Part shown: positions 11,951-22,233 of the stretch, in pieces
How positions within the stretch are numbered: position 1 is the first letter of the stretch
Layout of the letters: every line of letters starts with the position of its first letter
DNA from: Marsupella aquatica
Taxonomy: Eukaryota; Marchantiophyta
DNA: 64,000 nt
Direction of reading: 5' to 3'
Assembly (NCBI GenBank): GCA_973895155.1
Contig: OZ316897.1
Location: forward strand, 2,728,001-2,792,000
Made by a program: the position numbers and the translations under genes
Notes under the pieces: generated by a model
Told to the model about the DNA's origin: nothing
Seen by the model: the letters and a program-made list of their open reading frames with translations, nothing else
The model's database searches: none

Positions 11951-13006
11951 TATTGTACCATCTACATTGTTTACTACCATTAGTGTAACAGTCTACAGTG
12001 TATGAGACATTCATGCATCTACACTGTTTACTGCCATGAGTGTAACTCTAACTAATTCTGGTTGAGAAATTTCTGGGCTCGTCTCATGATCTAGATGTTT
12101 GACAAAATGCCCGGGTGGACCAGTGCAACCCAGATAGACTGCAGAAAAACCTTTTTTGTACTCAGAGGGCTTCCTTGTCTTTGTAAATAATTCCATACTT
12201 TCCTGGACTAGAGTAACTTGGTCATCCCGTTTGCAAGGTTTATGGGAGTCCCAAGGTACATGGAATGGTCTAAAGTTTTGTCCACTCAGTCTCCTGGAAT
12301 GCATTGATTGCATTTCTCACATAAGCCCCCTCTGGTTAGTCTCATGCCTGGAAGCCTAGATTTTAGGCTGAGAAAGGCCCACTCTCATGCCTGGAAGCCA
12401 CTCAATTTGGTATGGGAAAACTCACTTTGTGTCCTTTCCTTCTTGTAAAATGCCCCTGATGGGAGACATTGGGCAGGGCACCTTGTTTGATTGCAATGAC
12501 TGTGCTTTAAGGGAGGTGCATTTCTTGTTCATCGATAAATAAATTATTTTGTACAAGTTGTTACATAGATGTGAGTGTAAGATAATGGTAAAACCTTTGT
12601 CTTGAAAGGAGGAGTTATTTGGTTTCATACTTGTCAGATCACTGGAGTATTTCAAGTTTTCCAAAATGGGTCTCCTAGCCAGACAAACAGTTGAATAAAC
12701 ATTCAAGAAAGTTAAAAGGGGTTTACTGGTATTTCCAAATGGCCCAAGAAACGAAGAAATCACCCTGATAAAATCAATTGACAATTAAATAACCACCAAC
12801 ATAATCCACCATCATAAGCAACTGGTCTTGTCGCAAGTGCACCATAAGACTATTGTGAACGATATTTCTCCTTTTTTCTCTGCTCGCGGGTTTGACTAGG
12901 AATGTAGAGATCCTCGTCCAAATTCGAGGAAATTCGATTTCAGCGTGGTGTCATCGGATGTGTCTCGATGCGACGTACTTATTATCCGAGCACCTGTGTC
13001 GAAAGG
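11951..13006. other. Intergenic region upstream of the bilin reductase
   Basis: Contains a short imperfect duplication (CTACAYTGTTTACT plus GTGTAAC) at about 11960-12055. The minus-strand open frame at 12422-12784 has no recognisable family. No gene is called. Confidence 0.35.
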
Positions 13007-13084
13007 AGAAGAGTTGCGGTACGAGAAGCAAGGATTTCCTGCTTGAGAAGAGTTGCGGTACAAGAAGAACGGATTTCCTGCTTG
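13007..13084. repeat. 39-bp tandem duplication in the probable 5' leader of the bilin reductase
   Basis: Two near-identical 39-bp units (13007-13045 and 13046-13084) share AGAAGAGTTGCGGTAC and GGATTTCCTGCTTG. They end about 156 bp before the ATG of the bilin reductase. Confidence 0.85.
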
Positions 13085-13240
13085 ATCCACAAGGGCGGAG
13101 CTGAAAAGAGAATTCTATATGAAGAAGTTGTTCTCGTACTACAGAGGTTCTTTTGCTCAGGACGAATTGAAGACGAAGAAGGTGGTTTCGGTCGGTGCAA
13201 CTCAAGCACTCGTTGATAAGCGTGTTTGATTGAGCAAGCT

Positions 13241-14374
13241 ATGATGGCGTCGCTTAGCGTCTCCCCTGGCTGTCATATTTGGAATTATCGAGTGAGCTCT
13301 CATGACCGGTCGCTCGGATTGCCACTGAGGGGCGGAGAGAGGACTGGAGGACAAGGAAGCAGGCTGGAAGTAGGAAGAGGAGTGTTCTGCTGTACGCCGC
13401 CATGCCAGGATTATTGCCAGGACAGGGAAGCGATCAACCAGTCCAGTGCAGGAGGATCAATATCTAGTTTAGGGGATTCTCTTCTTGCGGTGGACAAGAA
13501 ACTCTATGAACAAAGTGGACGAAGAGGTCTACAGCCAGCAAATACTCATGATGTACAGTTTTTGCCAGGATTGGAAGTGGACACTCCGATAAGAAAGAAT
13601 GCTGCACCGCTCCTGTACAAGCCACACATGGATCATTTGTGGATGACTCTGACCAAGTACGCTCCCGATTTCAAGACCCTGAACCTGGAACCCGACTTCA
13701 TGCGGCAAACAAGTAAGGTCGGGGCAAAAACGTCAAGAGTATTCAACTGGCTTTTATCTGCAAGTAGGCTTCGCCGAATTCGTATGACATACTTTGATGG
13801 AGGCTCTGCACTTCAAGCTTTTAATAGCCTCCTTTATCCAGATTTGAGGTATGATGTACCTATGCTGGGAATCGACTTGCTTTCATTTGGGGCCAACAAG
13901 ATTCTCTGTGTCGTTGATTTCACACCTCTGAATCAAGATCCTGTCTACTTGGACAAGTATACTAGTCAATTGGCTCCATTTAGAGCCAAGATCGCAGAAC
14001 ATTGTGGGAGGATGACAACGAAATTCTATGATGAAAACCAATTCTTCTCAAAGCAGTTGATATTTTATCGGTCTGAGTTGGGGGCTAAAGATCCGATACT
14101 AGAGGTACCCAATGGACTTTTCTTTTCGACTTATGTTGAATACATAGACGAATACTTACAGGTTCTCCAAGCTGCTGAGCCAAACGAAGATCCCCTGCGA
14201 ATGGCATATGTTGCTTCGAGACAATTTGCCTATAACAAACACTCAGAGGAGCGGGATCCTGCAATTAAAATATTTAACAAACACTTTGGGGAGGAGTGGA
14301 GTGAACGGTTCACAAGGGAATTCCTGTTTCCTCAGGACATAATTGACAAACGAGATGATGTAGCTATGAACTGA
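13241..14374 (+). CDS. Ferredoxin-dependent bilin reductase, PebA / phycourobilin-synthase (PUBS) type
   Basis: Single-exon gene of 377 aa. Members of this family reduce biliverdin IX-alpha with electrons from ferredoxin in plastids, giving open-chain bilins for phytochrome or phycobiliproteins. The first ~105 residues are poorly conserved and include a probable transit peptide; the start is the ATG at 13241 (ATG ATG GCG), not the upstream in-frame TTG. The catalytic domain follows, with the blocks MTYFDGGSALQAFNS (from residue 182; candidate acidic residue Asp186), YDVPMLGIDLLSFG (204-217; Asp212), VVDFTPLNQDPVYLDKY, ENQFFSKQLIFYRSE, then SEERDPAIKIF, HFGEEWSERF and EFLFP near the end. These match PebA closely and differ from seed-plant HY2. 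The moss enzyme PUBS is the known land-plant member of this branch, and the gene may be its orthologue. The product (15,16-dihydrobiliverdin or phycourobilin) cannot be decided from sequence. Confidence 0.87.
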   Translation: MMASLSVSPGCHIWNYRVSSHDRSLGLPLRGGERTGGQGSRLEVGRGVFCCTPPCQDYCQDREAINQSSAGGSISSLGDSLLAVDKKLYEQSGRRGLQPANTHDVQFLPGLEVDTPIRKNAAPLLYKPHMDHLWMTLTKYAPDFKTLNLEPDFMRQTSKVGAKTSRVFNWLLSASRLRRIRMTYFDGGSALQAFNSLLYPDLRYDVPMLGIDLLSFGANKILCVVDFTPLNQDPVYLDKYTSQLAPFRAKIAEHCGRMTTKFYDENQFFSKQLIFYRSELGAKDPILEVPNGLFFSTYVEYIDEYLQVLQAAEPNEDPLRMAYVASRQFAYNKHSEERDPAIKIFNKHFGEEWSERFTREFLFPQDIIDKRDDVAMN

Positions 14375-16098
14375 GCTGTGATTCCTGTGTATCGAAGATG
14401 TTTAAGTTCAAGTGCTTTAGCTATCTACTCTGTGCCGACTCAGAGACATCGTTAAAATGGTGACCTTGAGGGGGAAACATGAGAACATATGGCAAATCAG
14501 ATATGGACAGCTTGCACTCTGAGTTGCCTCCGTTACCAAGTATTTGCTAAGGGAGAATTCGAATTAACAAGCTGACACCAGGTGGACATGATAACCTGCA
14601 TAATACGGCATGTCAGTTGTGGACAGGTGAGATTGGAGTAGAAAGAAAAGTTTGTTAGTAACGATCTTAAAAAAGTCCAGCATCTTGAATGTCAATAGGC
14701 GATGAGAAGTCTCAATATACGGCAATCAGTTGTGGGGAGCTTGGATTTTGAATTGAAATTTGCACCAAGGCTCCTCGAAGTTGCAGAATGCTTTCGCTGG
14801 AGGAAGTTGTTTACGTTGGGAATTACCACCTAAGATGTCAATAGTATAAGACTTCCAGTTTCAGTGCGGATTTATACTAATAGTTCGAAGGAAGGATTTT
14901 TCTCCAGTGATAAACTTCAACACATGATCTTGAGTGCAAGGTCCACAGCTCAGTTTTCGGTGCACGTTGATCTTCAGAATCCTAGCAATGTTCAAGATAG
15001 TAGCTGTTTGCAGAGGGGATCGATGAACTTCAACATTTGGTTTGGATTGTGGACAGTTTGCTCTCCGAGTGGGCATCGGCACTTGTGATCTTCAAGATTA
15101 TGCAGATTTCGAACCAAGAAGCTGTCTATAATGGGGAATTATGTGCAAGGCGTATGATTTGACTGAACGTTGGTATCGTGGATCTGAAAGTAACCAGCTT
15201 GCTCCAGTGGGGAACGACAACCTTCATGACATGATGTACAAAGCTTAGGTTGACCATCATTTGGTTCCATGGGCTTTTGAAATCTTTGAAATTTTCAAGA
15301 AAGCTCAGTCTAGTGCGTACGGGGAAGTTGTAAGATATATGGCCTTTATAGCTTGTGAAAACTTTACAAGATTATTTCTGTCTATTTTGGTACTATTTTA
15401 AGAGAGTGGAGTTCAGTGCACTCATCAAAATGTACGTGCTGCGGATGTGGGTTTGATGGCAACAAAGTTTGAATCTGGACGATTCAACGATCTCCCTTGC
15501 TGAGCCCAAGTGATCCCGTAGACATGGAGTTACAGAAAATGATCTGAGAGCGACACTAAGGCTATTAGCATCTTTATTTTGATCGCTGATGTTTAATGCT
15601 CTGTAAGACTAGATTCAGCGTTGGCAATGTTGACTTCAAAGGTGCCAACGTAGTAGACTTTCCTCATCATGAGAGATGATGTATCATGTACAGGTAAATT
15701 GTGTTTGATGCTAATAGAAGGTCTAATTCCGCAACAACTGAGAAGGATGTACAAATCAATTTGAGCCACATGTAATTTTCTCCGTATCTTGCACCCTGCA
15801 GGTCAATTCAAGATGAAGCATCACAGAAATCACTTGCACAGATCAAATAGATGTAAGAAACTTTTCTAACATATTGCACTGTTGTCCACGATGGCCTGAA
15901 GGGTTAGACTCAGCGTATTTTTTAAGGTTTCACTTTTTAGCCAGAGTGGCGAATGTAAAGTGTGAGGGAGAAGATACTCAGAAGATTCCCTATTCAATTA
16001 TTTTGCTGACCGTAAGATCTCCCATATTTAAGGCTGATCATTAGATTCTGGCTAATGGGGCCTGGGATTAGGTGCTGGCTAATTGAGCCAACAAAAGA
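14375..16098. other. 3' region of the bilin reductase and intergenic DNA
   Basis: No supported gene. The first part should hold the 3' untranslated region. Short degenerate echoes of GTTGTGGACAG and related words recur at about 14505-15065, suggesting an old tandem array, but no clear period could be set. Confidence 0.3.
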
Positions 16099-16103
16099 GT
16101 AAC

Positions 16104-16252
16104 TGTTGTAGCTCATCAACAATCATTCTTCCATTCATTCCTCATCATATACATATAGCCCTTTAGGTCGGTAAGGCAGTTGGGCAGTTGGTCTTAACCT
16201 AACCGTAGTAGGCTTGGTCCTAGGTAAGCTAGAGTTAACTTAGGTTACAACA
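16104..16252 (-). repeat. 3' LTR of the deleted copia element
   Basis: 149 bp, begins TGTTGTA and ends TACAACA (perfect short inverted ends). Identical to 17610-17758. Confidence 0.93.
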
Positions 16253-16660
16253 CTCCCCCTTGGGTGTAACATGGTATGGGGAAATGTTGCAGCCAATTAA
16301 AGCCTACTCTAATCATTATGGGGGAATGTAATCTCATTAAAACCCCCCCTCCTTTCTTGTGGGGGGAAAGAGTATTACCATTCCCTCCATGATTTAGTTT
16401 GTAACTTAACTTAAAAGTATTGATGTATTGGGCTAATGTAACCTTATATGCTAGTGTGTAAAGTTGATTCTAATGGACGTTGGTGTCCTCTGATGTTTTG
16501 TCGTGTATTGTCGATGATGGCCATTTCGATGTCGTCTCGTTGTTCTTGGTTTGGAAAGCGCTTTCGGCTGCAAGGCTGTTGATTTTCGTCTATGATCAGG
16601 CGGAGGTCGAGCGGCTCTCCCCCTGAATGGTGTGTGTATCAACTGCGATCCCAAGTTCGG

Positions 16661-17270
16661 TTAGTTTATCTGCAATTGAGATAAGTTTCTTAGCCCTATC
16701 GAATGTGCATGCTTTTTGTGGAGAGTGGGTGGTAGGGCTTTCGTAAACATATCTGCAGAGTTTGATTCGCTTGGTATCCAGTGCACTTCAATGCTTTTGC
16801 TCTGCTGCTCCTTAGTAAAGAAGAACTTTGGGGCAATGTGCTTTGTTCTGTCACCCTTGATGAAACCTGTTTGAATTTGATCGACGCATGGTCGGTTGTC
16901 TTCGTATACATGTGTGGGTGCAGTCAGTCTTGGCGTTCCTGTGTTATAATGTATGTGGTTGATCACGTTTCGTAACCAGATGCACTCGCGGCTGGCTTCG
17001 TATAACGCAATTATTTCGGAGTGGTTTGATGAGGTCGTGGTAAGCGTTTGCTTGTTGCTCCTCCATGAGATCGCCGTTTGCCCCATCAAGAACACGTACC
17101 CTGTCTGTGACTTAGCGTCTTGAGGGTCGGACAGATATCCTGCATCAGCATATCCAGTTAGTAAGTAAGTAGCGTTCTTCGGGTAGAATAATCCCAGGTC
17201 TATGGTACCTCTTAGGTAGCGGAAAATTCGCTTGATGCCATTCCAGTGGCGTATTGTTGGTTCTGCACTG
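16661..17270 (-). pseudogene. Copia RNase H domain of the deleted element
   Basis: Remaining pol fragment, read on the minus strand. It begins with the RT/RNase H linker (HWNGIKRIFRYLRGT) and runs through YADAGYLSDPQDAKSQTGYV, the ISWRSNKQ block, HSEIIALYEASREC, VYEDNRPCV, the RTKHIAPKFFF block and SADMFTKALPP to a stop near 16661. This is the usual copia RNase H order. The frame is open, but everything upstream of the linker is missing and the junction lies near 17270. Short CACCCTAAAGTGCAATTT direct repeats sit beside the junction at about 17298-17333. Confidence 0.85.
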
Positions 17271-17609
17271 TGGCGGGTTTAGCTGTTTCGGTTGTTCACC
17301 CTAAAGTGCAATTTCACCCTAAAGTGCAATTTCTTAATCGTTTGAGCTTTCGGTTGTTCACTGTGCTTCTGCGGGTCTGCATGTGCGGGATTGAATTTCC
17401 GCTTCTAAAATCGTTCTCGGATCCTTGATTCTCAATGGGTGGATGTCGCTTTTTCTTCCGCTTCTGTCCTTATCGTGTGTTTTCCCCGATTGGTCCTCTT
17501 GTAAAACAAATCCGCGGACGGGCGAACTCCAACTCCTCTTGGCCTACACAATAAATTCACGAGGATTGCTCTTTCGCCAGAAAAAAAATTTAGCTTCGTG
17601 CTGATAACG

Positions 17610-17758
17610 TGTTGTAGCTCATCAACAATCATTCTTCCATTCATTCCTCATCATATACATATAGCCCTTTAGGTCGGTAAGGCAGTTGGGCAGTTGGTCT
17701 TAACCTAACCGTAGTAGGCTTGGTCCTAGGTAAGCTAGAGTTAACTTAGGTTACAACA
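17610..17758 (-). repeat. 5' LTR of the deleted copia element
   Basis: 149 bp, identical to the LTR at 16104-16252 and followed by the target duplication GTAAC at 17759-17763. Confidence 0.93.
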
Positions 17759-17763
17759 GTAAC

Positions 17764-19799
17764 CAATTTTTGCCAAAAGTGGCGAAGTATTTTTGGGGAG
17801 GTGGAATCTAGCTAATTTTTGCCACTTAAAAAAACACTGGTTAGACTGACCTACGTCTACAGATTGAGTGTAGCCTGAATGAAGTCAAGTTGCTTATAAG
17901 AAGGTAAACATCAATTGCTTGTGAGAGGAAATGAAAGAATCCAGTGCACCCATTTTGCAAGACAGTGTGAACTTGGCGCCAGATTCAAAATCTGGTAAAG
18001 AATTAACCCTATATTCTAGCCCCAGGAACATTATCATTTTCAATACATTGTGTAGCTTTACGATGGGCTTTATAAGTATTAACATTATCATTTTCAATGC
18101 ATTGTATAGCTTTACGATGGGCTTTATAGATATTGTCGTTGTCTCATTACTTGTACAGCAGCTTGAATGTCTTTCTAGACCCCCATGGGAGCAAATGGAA
18201 TGTCTTTCTAGACTCCCATGGGAAGTTACTTCTAAGATTCCTGGATGCACGTGTCGCCACATCATAATCAAATTTAATCATTTGTGTTTGAGGCAAGACA
18301 AAAAAAAAAACACTTAGAACAAAAAAACCAAATTTGATTATTTGTGTTTGAGGCACGGCAAAGAAAAATAGCTAAACTTATTTGACTATTTGTGTTTGAG
18401 GGGAGGCAAAGAAAAACATTAAACCTTATACCTTGTAAATGTAAGAACAATGGAAAATTGGAAATTAAAATTTCTAACTAAACAAAGTAAAATGTAAAGT
18501 AGGGGTGAAAGAAAATATTTTGTGGATAAGCTATGATTGATATATGAATTTTTTTGGTAATCTATTTCAATTTTCTATTTAATTTAAACACTTTTGAAAT
18601 AAGGACTAGTTGAAAGAAACTCTACAACTACCCAGGGACCATAAGAAACCCAAGAAATGAGAAAAGTAACATTTCAATTAAACAAAGAAAAGAGTAAAAC
18701 AGGGGAGAAAGAAAATAATCTTTGGATAAGTTGTGATTGATATATAAATGTTTTCTTTTGCAATATGTTTCAATTTTGTTTTTAATTTACACATTTTTGA
18801 AATAATGACAGGTAGAAAGAAACTCTTCAACTACTCTAACATTTACCAAGGTAATATAAACAACCCAAGAAATTGTTTAACTTCTCTAACATTTATCAAA
18901 GTAACTTAAGAAACCCTTTGGCTACTACCGATAGAGGAGTGACAAGCAAAGATAAGAAACACCATAACTCCTATGGGTAGAGGAATACCAAGGGACTCTA
19001 AGATTCCAACTACTATGAACAAAATAATATTTTGTATGAACTATATGTAATGTTACATGTATTCTATAGATATTATAGAGGTATTAAGGGAAACGTTTTG
19101 CATGGAGATTTACCCTTGGTATTACCATGAATGTACTCCTATTTTTCTTCAATGAAATTATCCTAACTACCTTTAAAATTCATTTCATTTAGAATACCTC
19201 ATTTAATCTTTGTCCTCTCACCTATCTATTCTTCACAGCTCCAAATTAACTCCTATAATAAAAGGTTGCACCACTTTTGAAGTGGTCCTCATTCAAATTT
19301 GGAGAGGCTTTTTGAGTGAAAGAGAAGGGAACTGGAAAAAGAGAAAGGAATAAGAAGAAAATACTTATATATTGCGATTTTCCAAGCAAGAAAAGTATAA
19401 AGTCTCCCCCTTTACCGTCCATGCTACCCCATGCTCCTCCCTCTACCATCCATGTCAATCATGCATACCAAGTGCTCCTCCCTCTACCATCCATGCCATA
19501 CTATGCCCCATGCCATATGATCCATGCAAAGGAAGTGCTGCATCATGACATCATGGGAGGAGTTTAATGACAAATATTGCATTATGAAGAAAATAGTGCA
19601 CAATCTAATCAATGAGACAAAGACAAGACAAGAAAAATAGTGAAAAAGAAGGAAAAAGAAGAGGGGGGAGGGAGGATATTAAGGTTTTAAAATATTCAAA
19701 TTACAAAAACAATTAAAAATTCATTCTCATTTTGTTGTACTTTGGTGGTGGTTGTCGCCTCTCTTTGTGTCATGACATCTTTCACTCCACACTTTTTAC
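17764..19799. other. AT-rich gene-free region with local tandem duplications
   Basis: No gene supported. Local repeats: a 54-bp tandem pair at 18027-18134 (starts AACATTATCATTTTCAAT); a 33-bp pair around 18166-18230 (AATGTCTTTCTAGAC.CCCATGGGA); three units of TTTGA.TATTTGTGTTTGAGG at about 18270-18415; a short copy of a dispersed repeat at 18222-18277 (minus); and a pair of TGCTCCTCCCTCTACCATCC at about 19432-19495. Confidence 0.5.
18467..18900. repeat. Diverged ~200-bp tandem repeat
   Basis: Two diverged units start near 18467 and 18670. Shared words include AACTAAACAAAG or AATTAAACAAAG, GAAAGAAAATA, TTTGGATAAG or GTGGATAAG, ATTGATATATRAAT and GAAAGAAACTCT. A partial third unit begins near 18870 (CTCTAACATTTA). 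Unclassified. Confidence 0.65.
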
Positions 19800-20294
19800 T
19801 CAATGAGATCTTTCTAACAAATATATATTTTGCACCATAATATTTTTGCAACTACATCTTTAGCACAACATCATCTATTACGCATTGACGTCTTTTGCCA
19901 AACAATATCTTTTAGTAAACTACATCTTTTGCACAACAACATATTGTACTTAACAACACCATTTATTTAACAACATTGTAAATTTAACAACATATTTATG
20001 CAACATCTTTTGTGCAAGAGAGACTTGACAACATATATGACTAACAACATCACTTTACTTATGGAGCATTTTGTACTTAACAATTTTATACTTAACAACA
20101 TCTTTTCTCTTAACCGACATCTTGGGTGTAGTGACATCTTTTGTCTCAACGACATCTTTTCTCTTAACAACATCTTGGGTGACACGACATCTTTTCTCCT
20201 AACAACATCTTGGGTGTCCCGATATCTTTTCTCTTAACGATATCTTGGGTGTCACGAGATCTTTTGTGCAACGCACGGGTATTGAGCTCGTAGT
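19800..20294 (+). repeat. Tandem array ending in a Helitron-like terminus, copy 1
   Basis: About 400 bp of imperfect short units built on ACATCTTTTCTCTTAAC and ACATCTTGGGTG, ending in GTGCAACGCACGGG (20266-20279) followed by TATTGAGCTCGTAGT. The segment can form a GTGC/GCAC hairpin around AAC. Related ends lie at 46021-46049 and, inverted, at 59021-59047. The 3' boundary near 20294 is inferred from that comparison; the 5' boundary is not known. Confidence 0.6.
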
Positions 20295-20710
20295 TCAATA
20301 AAACAAGCTTACATAACCAAGGGGTCCTCAAACTAATTTCTTTTTCTGACTGATAGTTCTTTGTTAATCTAGGTGCATCAATGTGTTATTTGGTCCTTAC
20401 AAAGCAAAACAATCCAAAATGGGATCTAGGTTTGTTTACTGAAGTAAGTTTAGAGTTTGTTAGTGCCATAAACAGTGCATTCCTTCAGTTAGGTGGACCA
20501 TGGGGGTAAGATCAACTTCTCCATCAGAATTGCTGAGTCAATCCAAGTGAACAAAGAGGATATCAAGAAATTCCAAAAATAAATTTCTGGTCATTGTCCA
20601 CAAAATTCTTTGTGCTTCTCAAACCAGAGCAATGATGGAAAGGAGAACTTGTGGTCTCTATAAATCTACATAACATAAATGATGCTAATATGTACTTATT
20701 ATGTAGTATT

Positions 20711-21300
20711 AGTTCAATGCCTTTGCCCATGCCGGTGAGTTGCACTAAAGATGTCCAGGTGAGAAAAAGAAATCAAAATGAAAAAACATTTTGAGGTGAG
20801 GAAAATAAGTTGAGCTGAGAAAAGATTTAGAGGAGAGAAAAATATAAAGGCGAGGAGAAGATGTTGAGGAGAGAAAAGATGTAAAGGGTGAGAAAAAGAT
20901 GTCATGGTAAGATAAAGATGTCAAGGTGGGAAAAAGATTGGGAGATGAGAAAAAGAAAATTTGTCAAGGAGAGAAAAGATGTAGAGCTGAGAAAATGATG
21001 TCAAGATGAGAAAATGATGTCAAAGGTGAGAAAACAATGTTGAGGTTAGGAACATGTGTCAAGGAGACAAAAGATGTCATGGTGAGATAAAGATATCAGT
21101 GGGAGAAAAAGATGGCAAATAAGATGAGAAAAAAATGTCAAGGCTAGGCAAGAAAATATAGTCGTTGCAATGTAGTTATTGAGACATGTTATGTGTGATC
21201 TAACCATACAGTTATCATTGTGGTAGTGTTCGATGCCCATAAGATGTTCCAAAAAATATATCATTGCATAAAAGATGTTTACATCAAAAAGATGTCACAA
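20711..21300 (-). repeat. Inverted diverged array, probable copy 4 of the same family
   Basis: From 20746 to about 21300 the plus strand carries many imperfect units of GATGTCAAGGTGAGAAAAA, the reverse complement in style of the array at 19800-20265. Its left edge reads TTCAATGCC, then CCCATGCCGG, then TTGCACTAAAGATGTC, a diverged reverse complement of the copy 1 terminus. The two arrays thus face each other about 420 bp apart. A further possible end lies at 21949 (TTCAATGCCTTTGCAATG) beside GATGTCATTGTGTA repeats. Confidence 0.5.
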
Positions 21301-22181
21301 AGGTGATCAGGGAGAGGGCGAGATAGGTGATGGCAACCGAGGCAGGCACATTCACACAATGCTAGGTGGGGGGTGACATACTTCTCCTCCTCATAGCTTC
21401 CCCCCACCTTTCTCTTGGGCTGCTTCTCCCCTCTCCCTTCCACCCTCACCCCATACACAACCCAATAAAGGGCAAGGGTGTACTAAATCTCCTCCTTTTT
21501 TTCCTCTTATTGCCTTAGTTTTTTTATTTTCACTTTCCTTTGCTCCACTTTGTCTCATCCCCTCCCCCTACCTACCTATGGGAGGGTATGATACTATTGA
21601 GCCCCTCACCCATTGGTGTATCATTAATTTCCCCTCCCTACTTTGAATTTTATGGCTCCTAGTCCCTTTCCCCTCATAATGGTGTCCCAAGTGTCCTCAT
21701 CCCAATGGCAATACATGGCACGCACATAAAGCCTATGCATCATGCCCCTCCTATAGAATCTTGTGGTATACCAAAATACTTTCATTGTCCTGTCTGCTTT
21801 GGTTTAGGAAGATTGTTTTTTGAATATAAAAGGCTAGGATAAAGGTACTTCTAAATCCAATGGTCATAAAATGTTCCCTCCAAAAGTGAGTTTGTAAAGG
21901 GACGACTCACAATTTTTGGTGGGATTCCTCATTATAGTAGTACATTAATTCAATGCCTTTGCAATGATGTCATTGTGTATATAAAAGATGTCATTGTGTA
22001 AATGATTTACAATGTTGCTTAAAAGATGTTGTTGTGCAAAACATATCACGAAGTAAACATTGAAAAAAGAAGTGACATGGAAGCACGATGAAAAGACCTT
22101 TGAAAAATGAAGCAATGGAAACAAGATGAAAATATTTGTGCAAGATAGAGACACTGGCACGATGTTTAAATAGGGTCATAC

Positions 22182-22185
<4 letters not shown>
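21301..22185. other. Gene-free, pyrimidine-rich stretch
   Basis: Mostly CT-rich low-complexity DNA (21360-21680) followed by GATGTCATTGTGT repeats at about 21965-22040 that may be a fifth member of the array family. No gene supported. Confidence 0.35.

Positions 22186-22230
<45 letters not shown>
22186..22230. repeat. (CT)n microsatellite
   Basis: About 22 uninterrupted CT dinucleotides. Confidence 0.95.

Positions 22231-22233
<3 letters not shown>

Larger units (their letters stand above)
16104..17758 (-). mobile_element. Internally deleted Ty1/copia element with identical 149-bp LTRs
   Basis: Complete 1,655-bp element bounded by two LTRs that match at all 149 positions and flanked by the 5-bp target duplication GTAAC (16099-16103 and 17759-17763). 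Coding direction is minus. The 5' LTR is therefore 17610-17758, followed inward by a primer-binding-like TTATCAGCACGAAG (17594-17607, minus). A purine tract AAGGGGGAG precedes the 3' LTR (just right of 16252, minus). Only the RT/RNase H connection and the RNase H domain remain; gag, protease, integrase and the RT core are gone. Identical LTRs imply a recent insertion, so mobilisation must have relied on proteins from another copy. Confidence 0.93.

Noticed and set aside
12422-12784. 120-codon minus-strand open frame, faintly like a copia piece
   Set aside because: No catalytic or ordered motif could be matched.
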